Source: Cryobacterium sp. N22 (GTDB lineage Bacteria > Actinomycetota > Actinomycetes > Actinomycetales > Microbacteriaceae). From it: a DNA stretch of 64,000 nucleotides. The DNA lies in contig NZ_PJJP01000035.1 in NCBI RefSeq assembly GCF_002929555.1, positions 1 through 64,000 on the forward strand, given 5' to 3'. The first letter of the stretch is position 1. Each line of letters begins with the position of its first letter. Position numbers and translations under genes: made by a program. Shown here piece after piece: positions 30,167-40,565 of the stretch. Below the pieces are notes generated by a model, which saw only the letters and a program-made list of their open reading frames with translations, was not told the DNA's origin and did not search any database.

Positions 30167-30226
30167 CGGCACACGATAATCTGAGGCTGCGCCGGCACAC
30201 CCGGACCCACCAGATTGGACCAGACA

Positions 30227-31171
30227 ATGACGCCTGACCGTGCTCCTGACCGCTCGATCGCCGCGACCACCCGCGCCCTCGTGATCGGGGAGGCCCTCAT
30301 CGACATCGTGCGCCGCCCCGGCGCCGAGCCGGTGAGCCACGCGGGCGGCAGCCCGATGAACGTGGCGTACGGGCTCGGCCGACTCGGCGTGCCGACCACC
30401 CTGGTCACCCAGATCGGGGCCGACCCGTTCGGCGAGATCATCGCGGAGCACCTGCGTGCGGCCGGCGTCGACCTGCTGCCGGGGTCGGTCACGACCGGCG
30501 CCACCTCGAGCGCCACCGCCATCCTGGATGCGACCGGCGCCGCCACGTACGACTTCGACCTGCGCTGGGAGCTGCCGCCGGTGGCGCTGCCCGCCCCGTG
30601 CACCCTGATCCACACCGGCTCGATCGCCGCGATCCTGCAGCCCGGCGGCCAGGCCGTGCTGAGCGCGTTCACCAGCGCCCCGGCCGGCACCCTGCTCAGC
30701 TACGACCCCAATGTGCGGCCCGGCATCATGGGCAGCCGTGACGACGTGGTGCGGGCCGTCGAAGAGCTCTCCAGGGCCGCGCACGTGGTGAAGATGAGCG
30801 ACGAGGATGCCGCCTGGCTCTACCCGGGACGCAGCCTGGACAAGATCGCCGGGGACTACGTGGCGGCCGGGGTGGCACTGTTCGCCGTCACCCGCGGCGG
30901 CGACGGTGTGCTGCTGCGGGCCGGCGGGGCCACGGCCGAGCTGGCCGCGCATCCGGTGACCGTGGTCGACACCATCGGCGCCGGCGACTCGTTCATGTCG
31001 GGGCTGCTCTACGCGATCCTCGTGGACGACGACACCGAGGCCATCCTGCAGAACACCCTCGGCGCCGCCGACCTCAAACGCGTGGGCCAGACCGCCCTGG
31101 CGAGCGCGGCGATCACGGTGTCGCGCGCGGGCGCCAACCCGCCCACGGTGGCGGAGCTGTTCGCACGCTGA
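30227..31171 (+). CDS. PfkB family sugar kinase (fructokinase-like)
   Basis: 314 residues from ATG 30227 (TTG 30215 also possible). Ribokinase fold: VIGEALIDIV, GGSPMNVAYGLGRLGVPTTLVTQIGADPFGE (PfkB signature 1 region) and DTIGAGDSFMSGLLYA (signature 2 with catalytic Asp and anion hole GAGD). Resembles fructokinases more than ribokinases because of the LIDIV start and ATYDFDLRWELPP segment. It would phosphorylate a sugar with ATP. No sugar transporter or other pathway gene is adjacent. Confidence 0.86.
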   Translation: MTPDRAPDRSIAATTRALVIGEALIDIVRRPGAEPVSHAGGSPMNVAYGLGRLGVPTTLVTQIGADPFGEIIAEHLRAAGVDLLPGSVTTGATSSATAILDATGAATYDFDLRWELPPVALPAPCTLIHTGSIAAILQPGGQAVLSAFTSAPAGTLLSYDPNVRPGIMGSRDDVVRAVEELSRAAHVVKMSDEDAAWLYPGRSLDKIAGDYVAAGVALFAVTRGGDGVLLRAGGATAELAAHPVTVVDTIGAGDSFMSGLLYAILVDDDTEAILQNTLGAADLKRVGQTALASAAITVSRAGANPPTVAELFAR

Positions 31172-31298
31172 CCGGCGATGCAGACTGCGTGGGGCAAGTC
31201 AATCCCCTTGAACGCTGCGGTCACCCTGGCTTTACTGTGCGTACGTTGTCCCCATTAAGTGGGTCTCTGGCAGCGGGTAACAGGAAGTTTGGTGCGAC

Positions 31299-32258
31299 AT
31301 GGCGGTCACAACAACCGATACGGCTGTGCAAGTCTCGGTAGAACTCACTCCCACGGATGGAGTGGTGATCGAGGGTAATTCGCTGGGCGTGACCATCCGC
31401 ATCACCGCGCTGCGGCCGGCGTTGATCGAGCAAGCCGAGCTGACCCTGATCCGCAAGGTCAACTACACCTACGGCCGCGGCAACATCTATGGCGGGGTGT
31501 TCCCCGCCCGCGAACGCACCACCGAGCTGCTCAACACGGTCACGGTGCCGGCACCGGGTGCGATCCCGGCCGGCCAGACCCGGGTATTGACGGCCAGCCT
31601 GAGCATTCCCACCGACGGCCCGGCCTCGGTGCGCGGAGACCTGATCGACGTGGGCTGGTCGGTGCGCTGTGTCCTCAAGGCCGCCGGCGGCCAGATCATC
31701 AAGCGCGAACGCCTGATCGACGTGCAGTCCTGGGGCCAGACCAGCGCCACCGACATCGGCCATCCCCCGATCGGCGAACACCTCGGACAGGTCGCGCTGG
31801 AGTTCATCGCGCTGTCCTCCCGGGTGCTGGAACCCGGCACCCCGCTCACGGGCATCCTGCGGGTGCGTCCCCGCGACGAGATCGCGACCCGGGGCGTGCG
31901 CGTGCAGCTTGTGCGCTGCGAGGAGGTGTGGGGTGGTCCCGGCCAGGTCGCCGACCCTGACGCGAGCGAATCCGAGGGCTACCGGCACGCGGAGGCCGTC
32001 ACGGCCGCCGTCGTGGTGGGACCCGCCGGGATGCTCACCCCGGGCACCGTGGTCGACCTGCCCTTCACCGTTGAGACGCCCGCCGGTCTGCCCGCACCGT
32101 CGCTGTCCATCGGCAACCTGCACGTGCGCTGGGAGATTCGGGCCGTCGTCGACCTGCCGCTGCGCCTGGACCCGCAGCTCTCGCTCGACCTGCTCGCCGT
32201 CACGGCCAGCCGGCAGCCGAGTGATTCCCGTCGTCCAGGGGCCCTCGACACGGACTGA
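31299..32258 (+). CDS. Arrestin-fold / Spo0M-like protein of unknown function
   Basis: 319 residues, nearly all predicted beta strand, no membrane helix or signal. Two sandwich-like halves: residues about 10-150 (VSVELTPTDGVVIEGNSLGVTIRITA, IDVGWSVRCVLKAAGGQIIKRERLIDV) and about 165-300 (GQVALEFIALSSRVLEPGTPLTGILRVRP, ending SIGNLHVRWEIRAVVDLPLRLDP). The repeated pattern of a strand, a 'gets or wants bound partner' G-x-P/L-G-x-I/V-R turn and a closing W-x-I/V-R/C strand matches arrestin-like domains. Bacterial examples include sporulation-control protein Spo0M. Assignment is by pattern only, so function is unknown. Confidence 0.6.
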   Translation: MAVTTTDTAVQVSVELTPTDGVVIEGNSLGVTIRITALRPALIEQAELTLIRKVNYTYGRGNIYGGVFPARERTTELLNTVTVPAPGAIPAGQTRVLTASLSIPTDGPASVRGDLIDVGWSVRCVLKAAGGQIIKRERLIDVQSWGQTSATDIGHPPIGEHLGQVALEFIALSSRVLEPGTPLTGILRVRPRDEIATRGVRVQLVRCEEVWGGPGQVADPDASESEGYRHAEAVTAAVVVGPAGMLTPGTVVDLPFTVETPAGLPAPSLSIGNLHVRWEIRAVVDLPLRLDPQLSLDLLAVTASRQPSDSRRPGALDTD

Positions 32259-32350
32259 GCACCGGTTTCGAAAGATTGAGAAGCCGGAGTGCTGGATCGC
32301 ATCCGGTTCTCCTGTTGGACAGTGGGCGCGCAGCAGAGCAGCCTGAGGTT

Positions 32351-33322
32351 ATGGAATACACACACCTCGGTCGTTCCGGCCTGTCGGTTTCGCGGCTGTG
32401 CCTCGGCACCATGAACTTCGGGCCCGAAACCGACGAGCCCACCTCGTTCGGCATCATGGATGCGGCCCGGGCGGCGGGCATCAACTTCTTCGACACCGCC
32501 AACGTCTACGGGTCCAAGCAGGGCCGCGGCGCCACGGAGAGCATCCTGGGCCGCTGGTTCGCGCAGGGCGGCGCGCGCCGCGACGACACCGTGCTGGCCA
32601 CCAAGGTCTACGGCACGATGTCCGACCTTCCTAATGACGGCAAGCTGTCGGCGCTGAACATCCGCCGCTCGCTGGACGAGAGCCTGAAGCGCCTGCAGAC
32701 CGACCACATCGACCTGTTCCAGTTTCACCACGTGGACCGGGACACCCCGTGGGACGAGATCTGGCAGGCCATGGAGACCGCCGTGGCGCAGGGCAAAATC
32801 CTTTACGCCGGCAGCAGCAACTTCGCCGGTTGGCACATCGCCACCGCGCAAGCCGAGGCCCGCAAGCGCAACTTCACCGGGCTGGTGAGCGAGCAGTCGC
32901 TGTACAACCTGCTCAAGCGCGACATCGAGCGTGAGGTCATCCCCGCCGCCCAGGCCAACGGTTTAGGCATCCTGCCCTGGTCGCCGCTGGAGGGCGGCCT
33001 GCTCGGCGGGGTGCTGCGCAAGGAGCGGGACGGCAGCCGCCGGGTCTCCGGCGCCAACGCCGAGAAGCTCGAAAAGAACCGGGCGGCCATCGGCGCCTAC
33101 GAGGACTTCGCCGCCGAACTCGGCACCGAACCCGGCGACCTTGGCCTGGCCTGGCTGATGCACCAGAGCGCGGTGACCGCGCCGATCATCGGCCCGCGCA
33201 CCATGGCGCAGCTCGAGGCCGGCCTGCGCGCCGTGGACCTCAAGCTCGACCAGGCGGCGCTGAGGCGGCTGGACGAGATCTTCCCCGGCTACCGGACCGC
33301 ACCGGAAGACTACGCCTGGTGA
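32351..33322 (+). CDS. Aldo/keto reductase
   Basis: 323 residues from ATG 32351. TIM-barrel AKR: YTHLGRSGLSVSRLCLGTMNFG, FFDTANVYG (Asp, Tyr), TKVYGTM (Lys), HIDLFQFHHVDRDTPWDE (His), SEQSLYNLL, PWSPLEGGLLGG and PIIGPRTMAQLE for cofactor binding. It is closest to the YajO/PdxI-like or potassium-channel beta-subunit-like group. Its TGA overlaps the GTG of the next gene as GTGA, so the NAD-dependent epimerase-like enzyme is translationally coupled to it. Confidence 0.88.
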   Translation: MEYTHLGRSGLSVSRLCLGTMNFGPETDEPTSFGIMDAARAAGINFFDTANVYGSKQGRGATESILGRWFAQGGARRDDTVLATKVYGTMSDLPNDGKLSALNIRRSLDESLKRLQTDHIDLFQFHHVDRDTPWDEIWQAMETAVAQGKILYAGSSNFAGWHIATAQAEARKRNFTGLVSEQSLYNLLKRDIEREVIPAAQANGLGILPWSPLEGGLLGGVLRKERDGSRRVSGANAEKLEKNRAAIGAYEDFAAELGTEPGDLGLAWLMHQSAVTAPIIGPRTMAQLEAGLRAVDLKLDQAALRRLDEIFPGYRTAPEDYAW

Positions 33323-34317
33323 GCGCCGGGCTGAGTGTTCTGTTCATCGGCGGCACCGGCGTGATCAGCGCCGCCGCGGCCGAGCTGGCCGTGGCGCGCG
33401 GCCACCGGCTCACCGTGCTCAACCGTGGCCGGTCGGGCCTGCGCCCGGTGCCCGCCGCCGCTGAGGTTCTCATCGTGGACGTGCGGGATGCGGCCGCGGT
33501 GCGGGCCGTGCTCGGCGAGCGCACCTTCGACGTGGTCGTGGACTTCGTGGCGTTCACCCCGGAGCATGTGCGGGCCGACATCAGTCAGTTCGCGGGTCGG
33601 TGCGGCCAGTACCTGTTCATCAGCTCGGCCTCGGCCTACCAGAAGCCGCCGGCCGCCCTGCCGGTGCGGGAGTCCACTCCCCTGCAGAACCCGTTCTGGG
33701 AGTACTCCCGCGACAAGGCGGCCTGCGAAGACGTGCTCATGGCGGCGCACCGGGACGAGGGCTTCCCGGTCACCATCATCCGCCCGTCGCACACCTACGA
33801 CCGCACCCAGATCGCGCTGCTGGGTGGTTGGACCGACATCCACCGGATGCGCACCGGGCAGCCGGTGGTGGTGCACGGCGACGGCACGTCGCTCTGGACC
33901 CTCACCCACGCCACCGACTTCGCCAAGGCGCTGGTGGGCCTGTTCGGCCGGTCGCAGGCCGTGGGCGACAGCTTCACGATCACCTCGAACGAGTACCTGC
34001 CCTGGGACGCCATCTACGCCGAGTACGCCCGCGCCGCCGGCGCTCCAGCGCCACAGATCGTGCACGTGGCCAGCGACACCATGGCGGCCGAGAACCCCGA
34101 GTGGAGCGGCCCGCTGCTGGGCGACAGGTCGCACTCCGTGATCTTCGACAACACCAAGGTCACCGCCCTGGTGCCCGACTTCGTCTGCACCACCCCGGTG
34201 GCCCTGGGCTTCCGCGAGGCGATCGCCTGGTTCGACGCGCATCCAGAGCAGCAGGTGGTGGATGCGACGCTGAACGCCACCCTCGACAGGCTCGTCAGCG
34301 CGCACTCGACCCGCTGA
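33319..34317 (+). CDS. NAD-dependent epimerase/dehydratase family protein
   Basis: 332 residues from GTG 33319. Extended SDR with atypical cofactor loop LFIGGTGVISAAAAELAVARGH, VVVDFVAFTPEHV, ISSASAYQKPP with the SDR Tyr region, EYSRDKAACEDVL (Y-x3-K) and IRPSHTYD. The Y-S-R-D-K form gives the catalytic Tyr-Lys pair. It may reduce or isomerise a nucleotide sugar or similar compound. Coupled to the aldo/keto reductase upstream; substrate unknown. Confidence 0.82.
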   Translation: MSAGLSVLFIGGTGVISAAAAELAVARGHRLTVLNRGRSGLRPVPAAAEVLIVDVRDAAAVRAVLGERTFDVVVDFVAFTPEHVRADISQFAGRCGQYLFISSASAYQKPPAALPVRESTPLQNPFWEYSRDKAACEDVLMAAHRDEGFPVTIIRPSHTYDRTQIALLGGWTDIHRMRTGQPVVVHGDGTSLWTLTHATDFAKALVGLFGRSQAVGDSFTITSNEYLPWDAIYAEYARAAGAPAPQIVHVASDTMAAENPEWSGPLLGDRSHSVIFDNTKVTALVPDFVCTTPVALGFREAIAWFDAHPEQQVVDATLNATLDRLVSAHSTR

Positions 34318-34388
34318 GCGGCGGCGGCGGGGAATTCCCTCACGCCGGCCGTGTTGACCTGTAGTACCGACCCGAAGCTGGAGCACCC

Positions 34389-34691
34389 ATGACCGCCATC
34401 GTCCACCTCGCCCTGCACCTCGACCCCGCCGCGCTCGACGTCGCCCCGGCGATCCTGAACGAGGTTCTCACCGCGACCCGCGCCTGGCCGGGTAACGAGG
34501 GAATCGAGGCCATCGTGGACGACGCCGATCCGACCCACGTGATCGTCGTGGAGAAGTGGGCCACGGCCGCGGACCACACCGCATACGCCGCGTGGCGCAC
34601 CACCCCGGACGGCGTCAGCCGGCTGGGCGAGGTGCTCGCCGGCGTGCCGGTGAAGACCGTTTTCTCCGGGGGCATCCCGCTGGCGTTCTGA
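34389..34691 (+). CDS. Antibiotic biosynthesis monooxygenase-type (ABM) small protein
   Basis: 100 residues, dimeric alpha/beta-barrel ABM fold by pattern: VHLALHLDPAALDVAPAILNEVLTATRAWPGNEGIEAIVDDADPTHVIVVEKWATAADHTAYAAWR. Members include quinol monooxygenase YgiN and heme-degrading proteins; key residues differ among groups, so catalysis is uncertain. GGAG lies 6 bases upstream of ATG 34389. Convergent with the LysR gene, 32 bases apart. Confidence 0.75.
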   Translation: MTAIVHLALHLDPAALDVAPAILNEVLTATRAWPGNEGIEAIVDDADPTHVIVVEKWATAADHTAYAAWRTTPDGVSRLGEVLAGVPVKTVFSGGIPLAF

Positions 34692-34723
34692 CCGCTGGCC
34701 TTCTCACCGCGTCGTTCGCGCGG

Positions 34724-35656
34724 TCAGGCGGCCGTGCCCACGCTTTCGATCGGCACCCGGTTCGCAACGGCGGCCTGCGCGGCGGCGACGTCTTCGAGCA
34801 GCTGCGCGAGGAACGCCGACGCGGCCGGACTGGGCTCGTCGGCGACGGCCACGGCCACTGCCCACTCGGGAACGCTCGCCGGCAGCGGCACCGCCACGAG
34901 GTCGTCGGGCCGCTTGAGCGCGAAGCTGGTGGGCACGATCGCCACACCCAGGTTGTAGCCCACCAGCTCGAGCAGCGGATGCACGTCGTTGACCTCCATG
35001 GCCGCCCGGTACTCGAAACCGGCAGCGGCGAAGGCCCGCCGGGCCAGCATATGGGCGCCCCAGCCGGCCTGGAAGCCGATCAGCGGCTCGGCTCGCAGGG
35101 TCTCCAGGTCGGCCTCGGCCAGGGCCGCGACCGGGTGGTCCGGGTGGCAGAGCACCACCATTTTCTGGCTGCTCAGCCGGTGCAGCCGCACCCCGGGCGG
35201 GGTGTCCCCGGTCACCACGACGAGCGCCACATCGGTGGTGCCGCTCGCGACGCCCTCGATGAGCTCCACCGAGCCCAGCTGACGCAGCCGCACCTCCACA
35301 CCCTGGTTGGCGGTGCGGAAGCGGGCGAGTTCGGCGGGCAGGTCCACGGAGCCCAGGCACGGCTCGGCGCCCACGGTGAGGCGTCCGCGCATGAGGCCGC
35401 GCACCGCGGCGACGGCGTTCTGGGCGGCGGCGGCGCTGGCCAGCGTGCGGAGCGCATCCGCCAGCAACGCCTGACCGGCGGCCGTGAGTTCGACCCGGCG
35501 GGTGCTGCGGATGAACAGGGAGGTGCCCAGCTCGATCTCCAGAGCCCGGATCGACGCGGACAGGCCCGACTGGGAGATGTGCAGCAGCTCGGCCGCCCGG
35601 GTGAAGTGACGTTCGTCGGCGACCGTCACGAAGTGTTCAAGCTGGCGCAGTTCCAT
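34724..35656 (-). CDS. LysR-type transcriptional regulator
   Basis: 310 residues. Winged helix-turn-helix at about 3-62 (LEHFVTVADERHFTRAAELLHISQSGLSASIRALEIELGTSLFIRSTRRVELT) and a type 2 periplasmic-binding-like effector domain from about 90 (GRLTVGAEPCLGSVDLPAELARF). It lies 40 bases after hspR on the same strand, but TACGCT 6 bases before its ATG suggests an own promoter and leaderless mRNA, so it need not be part of the heat-shock operon. No divergent target gene is adjacent; effector unknown. Confidence 0.9.
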   Translation of the reverse strand: MELRQLEHFVTVADERHFTRAAELLHISQSGLSASIRALEIELGTSLFIRSTRRVELTAAGQALLADALRTLASAAAAQNAVAAVRGLMRGRLTVGAEPCLGSVDLPAELARFRTANQGVEVRLRQLGSVELIEGVASGTTDVALVVVTGDTPPGVRLHRLSSQKMVVLCHPDHPVAALAEADLETLRAEPLIGFQAGWGAHMLARRAFAAAGFEYRAAMEVNDVHPLLELVGYNLGVAIVPTSFALKRPDDLVAVPLPASVPEWAVAVAVADEPSPAASAFLAQLLEDVAAAQAAVANRVPIESVGTAA

Positions 35657-35662
35657 TCAGCA

Positions 35663-35668
35663 AGCGTA
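35663..35668 (-). promoter_or_regulatory. -10-like hexamer for leaderless start of the LysR gene
   Basis: TACGCT on the minus strand, 6 bases before ATG 35656. Confidence 0.5.
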
Positions 35669-35696
35669 CAACTCAGTGCGGGGCCGGCCAGAATCT

Positions 35697-36110
35697 CTAC
35701 TTGTCGAGGGGGCGCCAGATCACGATCTGGTTGGAGCGCCGGGCGCGGGTGCCGGCGCGCATCGAGATGACGTCACCGGCCGAGCCGGCCGCGAAGACGC
35801 GGTGGCCCGGGCGGCTGAGCATCTCGTCGGCCAGCGCCGTTTCGAGTTCACCGACCCGGCTCTGCAGCACGCGCACGGTGTCTTCCAGCGCGAGAATGCG
35901 CCGGATGCCTTCCAGGCTCACACCCTCGGCACCCAGGTCCGCGATCTCCCGCAACCGGGCCACGTCGCGCATTGAGTAGCGGCGCGAGCGGCCCGGTGTG
36001 CGATCGGGGCTGACGAGTCCCATCCGGTCGTACTGCCGCAGGGTCTGCGGATGCATGCCCGCCAATTCCGCGGCCATACTGATCACGAAGACCCGGGTGT
36101 TCTCGTCCAT
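35697..36110 (-). CDS. hspR: HspR, MerR-family heat-shock repressor
   Basis: 137 residues. MerR-type winged HTH: VFVISMAAELAGMHPQTLRQYDRMGLVSPDRTPGRSRRYSMRDVARL, followed by a coiled-coil helix (LEDTVRVLQSRVGELETALADE). HspR with DnaK as co-repressor binds HAIR sites; three such sites are in this window, upstream of clpB, dnaK and between dnaK and the divergent regulator gene. Last of the dnaK-grpE-dnaJ-hspR operon, 8 bases after dnaJ. The C-terminus is longer and Arg-rich (SMRAGTRARRSNQIVIWRP). Confidence 0.93.
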   Translation of the reverse strand: MDENTRVFVISMAAELAGMHPQTLRQYDRMGLVSPDRTPGRSRRYSMRDVARLREIADLGAEGVSLEGIRRILALEDTVRVLQSRVGELETALADEMLSRPGHRVFAAGSAGDVISMRAGTRARRSNQIVIWRPLDK

Positions 36111-36118
36111 CGCTGGTG

Positions 36119-37126
36119 TCAGCCCTTGGCCCTGGCGAGCAGTTCGTCGCGCGGGTTCTCCTTGGGCAGCGCCTCGTTGAACGCGAGGAGTTTCTCCTCG
36201 GCGTCCTTCGACAGGTGCGACGGCACGGCCACCTGGACCTCGGCGAGCAGGTCGCCGGTGCCCTTCGGGGTGACCACACCGCGACCCTTGACCCGCAGCA
36301 CCCGCCCGCTGGGGGTGCCGGGCGCCACGCGCAACTTCACCGGGGGCCCACCCAGGGTGGGCACCTCGATGGTGGCGCCGAGGGCGGCCTCGGCGAAGGT
36401 CACCGGTACGTTCACGCGCAGGTTGAGGCCGTCGCGTTCGAATACCGGGTGCTTGCGCACGGAGACGGTGAGCACGATGTCACCGTTCTCGCCGCCGTCC
36501 GGGCTGGGTTGCCCCTGCCCGCGCAGCTTGATCTTCTGCCCGTCGGCCACGCCGGCGGGAATCTTGACCTTGATCGACCGACCCTCCTGCGTCTGCAGGG
36601 TGATCTGGTCGCCGTGGGTGGCGGTGATGAAGTCGACCGTGGTCGACGCGACCACGTCGCGCCCCCTGGTCGGCCCGCCCGCGCCACGGAAACCCCCGGT
36701 GGGTGTGCCGAACCGGCCACCACCGCCCTGGGCGCCGCGGCCGAACATGCCGCCGAGGATGTCGTCGAAGCCGGCCTGCTCGTAGGAGTAGCCCTGTTGT
36801 TGCCGGGCTCCTCCGCCGAACATGCCGCCGAAGACATCGTCGAAGCCGCCCTGCTGGCCGCCCTGCCCGGGGGCGGTGAAGCGAGCTCCACCGCCCATCG
36901 CGCGCACGGCGTCGTACTCCTTGCGCTGTTCGGGGTCACCGATGACCGAGTGGGCCTCGCTGATCTCCTTGAACTTCGCCTCCGCCGCGGGGTTGCCCGG
37001 GTTGGAGTCTGGGTGGTACTTGCGGGCCAGCTTGCGATATGCCTTCTTCAGGTCGGCCGCGGAGACGTCTTTCGAGACCCCGAGAACCTTGTAGAAGTCC
37101 CTGTCGAACCAGTCCTGGCTAGCCAT
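36119..37126 (-). CDS. dnaJ: DnaJ-type cochaperone lacking the zinc-finger domain
   Basis: 335 residues from ATG 37126, overlapping the grpE stop by 8 bases; the open frame to 37402 is a grpE shadow. J domain at 1-75 with HPD at 38-40; Gly/Phe/Gln-rich linker (about 80-145: GGFDDVFGGMFGGGARQQQ, GFDDILGGMFGRG); then two C-terminal substrate-binding beta domains (VPVTFAEAALGATIEVPTLGG). The four CxxCxGxG zinc repeats of classic DnaJ are missing, so it is a type II (CbpA/DnaJ2-like) protein though it sits in the dnaK operon. It stimulates DnaK ATPase and delivers clients. Confidence 0.93.
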   Translation of the reverse strand: MASQDWFDRDFYKVLGVSKDVSAADLKKAYRKLARKYHPDSNPGNPAAEAKFKEISEAHSVIGDPEQRKEYDAVRAMGGGARFTAPGQGGQQGGFDDVFGGMFGGGARQQQGYSYEQAGFDDILGGMFGRGAQGGGGRFGTPTGGFRGAGGPTRGRDVVASTTVDFITATHGDQITLQTQEGRSIKVKIPAGVADGQKIKLRGQGQPSPDGGENGDIVLTVSVRKHPVFERDGLNLRVNVPVTFAEAALGATIEVPTLGGPPVKLRVAPGTPSGRVLRVKGRGVVTPKGTGDLLAEVQVAVPSHLSKDAEEKLLAFNEALPKENPRDELLARAKG

Positions 37127-37747
37127 CGCTCGGTACCTGCACGACGACCTTGGCCACCCGCAACAGCGAGGATCCGAGGTAGTAGCCGGTCTCGACGACG
37201 TCGCCGACGGTTTCCACGTCGATGTCAGGCGTGGGCATCTGGAAGATGGCCTCGTGCACGGTGGGGTCGAACACGTCGCCGACGGTGCCGTACGGCTTGA
37301 GGCCGATGCGCTCGGTGCTGGCACGCAGCTTGGCGGCGATGGTCGCGAAGGCGGTGTCACCCTCGAGGTCGCCGTGCTTCTCGGCCCGGTACAGGTCGTC
37401 AAGCACCGGCAGCAGCACCTTGACGACTTCGCCGGTGACGCGCTCGCGCTCGATCTCCCGGTTGGCCTCGGTGCGCTTGCGGTAGTTGGCGTACTCCGCG
37501 GTGACCCGCTTGAGGTCGGCGAGGTGTTCGCTGGAGGGCTCGGCTGCTTCGAGGTCGGCCGCGTCCAGGATGTCCTGCACGGTCAACTCGTCTTCCTCGA
37601 TGCCCTCGGCGTCAGCCGCGTCGACGAACTCGGCCGGGGCCTCGGAGTCCGGCCCGCCCGCCGCGGGGGCGCCCGATTCGGGCGCTCCCGCAGCAGCAGC
37701 AGACTCGTCTTCGGGACGGGATTCGTCCGGACGGTTGGTGTCGCTCA

Positions 37748-37748
<1 letters not shown>
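37119..37748 (-). CDS. grpE: GrpE nucleotide exchange factor
   Basis: 209 residues. A long acidic, Ala/Pro-rich N-terminal tail (about 1-75) precedes the dimerising helix (LADLKRVTAEYANYRKRTEANRE) and the beta-wing domain with GLKPYGTVGDVFDPTVHEAIFQMPTPDID and GYYLGSSLLRVAKVVV. It releases ADP from DnaK. Start and stop overlap neighbours: dnaK stop and grpE start share one base (TAATG), and grpE stop lies inside the dnaJ start region. Confidence 0.95.
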
Positions 37749-39616
<1,868 letters not shown>

Positions 39617-39664
39617 GTGAGAGTATCTCCTTCAAAAGTGTGGGTTCAAGTCCTATTTCACAGA

Positions 39665-39685
39665 CTTGAGTGGTGCTGGCTCAAG
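39665..39685 (-). promoter_or_regulatory. HAIR operator of the dnaK operon
   Basis: CTTGAGT-N7-GCTCAAG, same form as the clpB site, 49 bases upstream of the dnaK ATG. On the minus strand CACACT, a possible -10, runs into the repeat as TAAACT does at clpB. Confidence 0.9.
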
Positions 39686-39728
39686 TGTGCCACCGCCCAA
39701 AAACCTAAGTCAAGCTGAGGTCGTCAAA

Positions 39729-39749
39729 GTTGAGTCGGAGAGGCTCAAC
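39729..39749. promoter_or_regulatory. Second HAIR-like site in the dnaK/response-regulator spacer
   Basis: GTTGAGT-N7-GCTCAAC keeps spacing and core of HAIR with symmetrical outer changes. Its centre is 64 bases from the first site and it lies 37 bases before the response regulator start, so it could serve either direction. Confidence 0.65.
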
Positions 39750-39785
39750 TCCCAGCATTCTCACAAGATAGTGGGACAATAACGT

Positions 39786-40565
39786 GTGCTGCCCCCGACC
39801 CCACCCGATCCCGCCGCGGACTCCGTGCGCCGACGGGCCGTGCTGGCCAAGCTCCCCCGGATATCCAGGCTCGACGGCTCCGCCATCCGTGTGTTGCTCG
39901 TCGACGACGAGGACACCCTCACCAATCTGGTGAGCCTGGCCCTGAGCTACGAGGGCTGGATCGTGGACGTCGCCCACACCGGGCAGGCCGCCCTGCGGGC
40001 CTACCGGGAGAACCGGCCGGACGTCGTGATCCTGGACATCATGCTGCCGGACACCGACGGTCTGAGCGTGCTGCGCCACCTGCGCTCCGGCGGCTCCACC
40101 ACGCCGACCCTGTTCCTCACGGCCAGGGACTCGGTGGACGACCGCATCATCGGCCTGACCGCCGGCGGTGACGACTACATGACCAAGCCGTTCAGCCTCG
40201 AGGAGCTGGTGGCCCGGCTGCGCGGGCTGCTGCGCCGCACTGTGCAGGCGGTGCCCGTGGAGCAGCCTGCCCTGATGGTGGGCACCCTGACCCTGGACGA
40301 GGTCAGCTACCAGGTGCGTCGCGACGACGCCGACATCATGCTCACCACGACCGAGTTCGACCTGTTGCGCTTCTTCATGCGCAACCCGATGCGGGTGCTC
40401 AGCCGGGCGCAGATCCTCGACGAGGTCTGGAACTACGACTTCGCCGGGCGGGGGAGCATTGTGGACCTCTACGTGTCGTACCTGCGCAAGAAGATCGATG
40501 CCGAGCGCGCTCCGATGCTGCACACCGTGCGCGGCGTCGGCTACATGCTGCGGCCCGCGGAATGA
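39786..40565 (+). CDS. OmpR/PhoB-family response regulator
   Basis: 259 residues from GTG 39786. An extra N-terminal stretch of about 32 residues precedes IRVLLVDDEDTLTNLV; phosphoacceptor Asp 84 in VVILDIMLPDTDG, TLFLTARD (Thr) and TKPF (Lys) complete the receiver. C-terminal winged helix from about 160 (LMVGTLTLDEVSYQVRRD ... TTTEFDLLRFFMRNPMRVLSRAQILDEVWNYDFAGRGSIVDLYVSYLRKK). Overlaps the kinase gene as ATGA. GACAAT lies 5 bases before GTG, so the mRNA may be leaderless. The divergent dnaK promoter and HAIR-like site at 39729 suggest stress-linked control. Resembles TcrA/PrrA types; signal unknown. Confidence 0.9.
   Translation: MLPPTPPDPAADSVRRRAVLAKLPRISRLDGSAIRVLLVDDEDTLTNLVSLALSYEGWIVDVAHTGQAALRAYRENRPDVVILDIMLPDTDGLSVLRHLRSGGSTTPTLFLTARDSVDDRIIGLTAGGDDYMTKPFSLEELVARLRGLLRRTVQAVPVEQPALMVGTLTLDEVSYQVRRDDADIMLTTTEFDLLRFFMRNPMRVLSRAQILDEVWNYDFAGRGSIVDLYVSYLRKKIDAERAPMLHTVRGVGYMLRPAE

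Noticed and set aside
28091..30952. 953-codon open frame on the minus strand
   Set aside because: It runs across the carboxylesterase, reductase-like and kinase genes in other frames, is Arg/Gly/His-rich and shows no domain. It is a GC-rich shadow.
31251..31263. CCCATTAAGTGGG hairpin before the arrestin-like gene as terminator
   Set aside because: Only four pairs and no T-run; too weak to support.
36116..37300. 394-codon plus-strand frame over dnaJ
   Set aside because: Shadow of dnaJ; no recognisable sequence.
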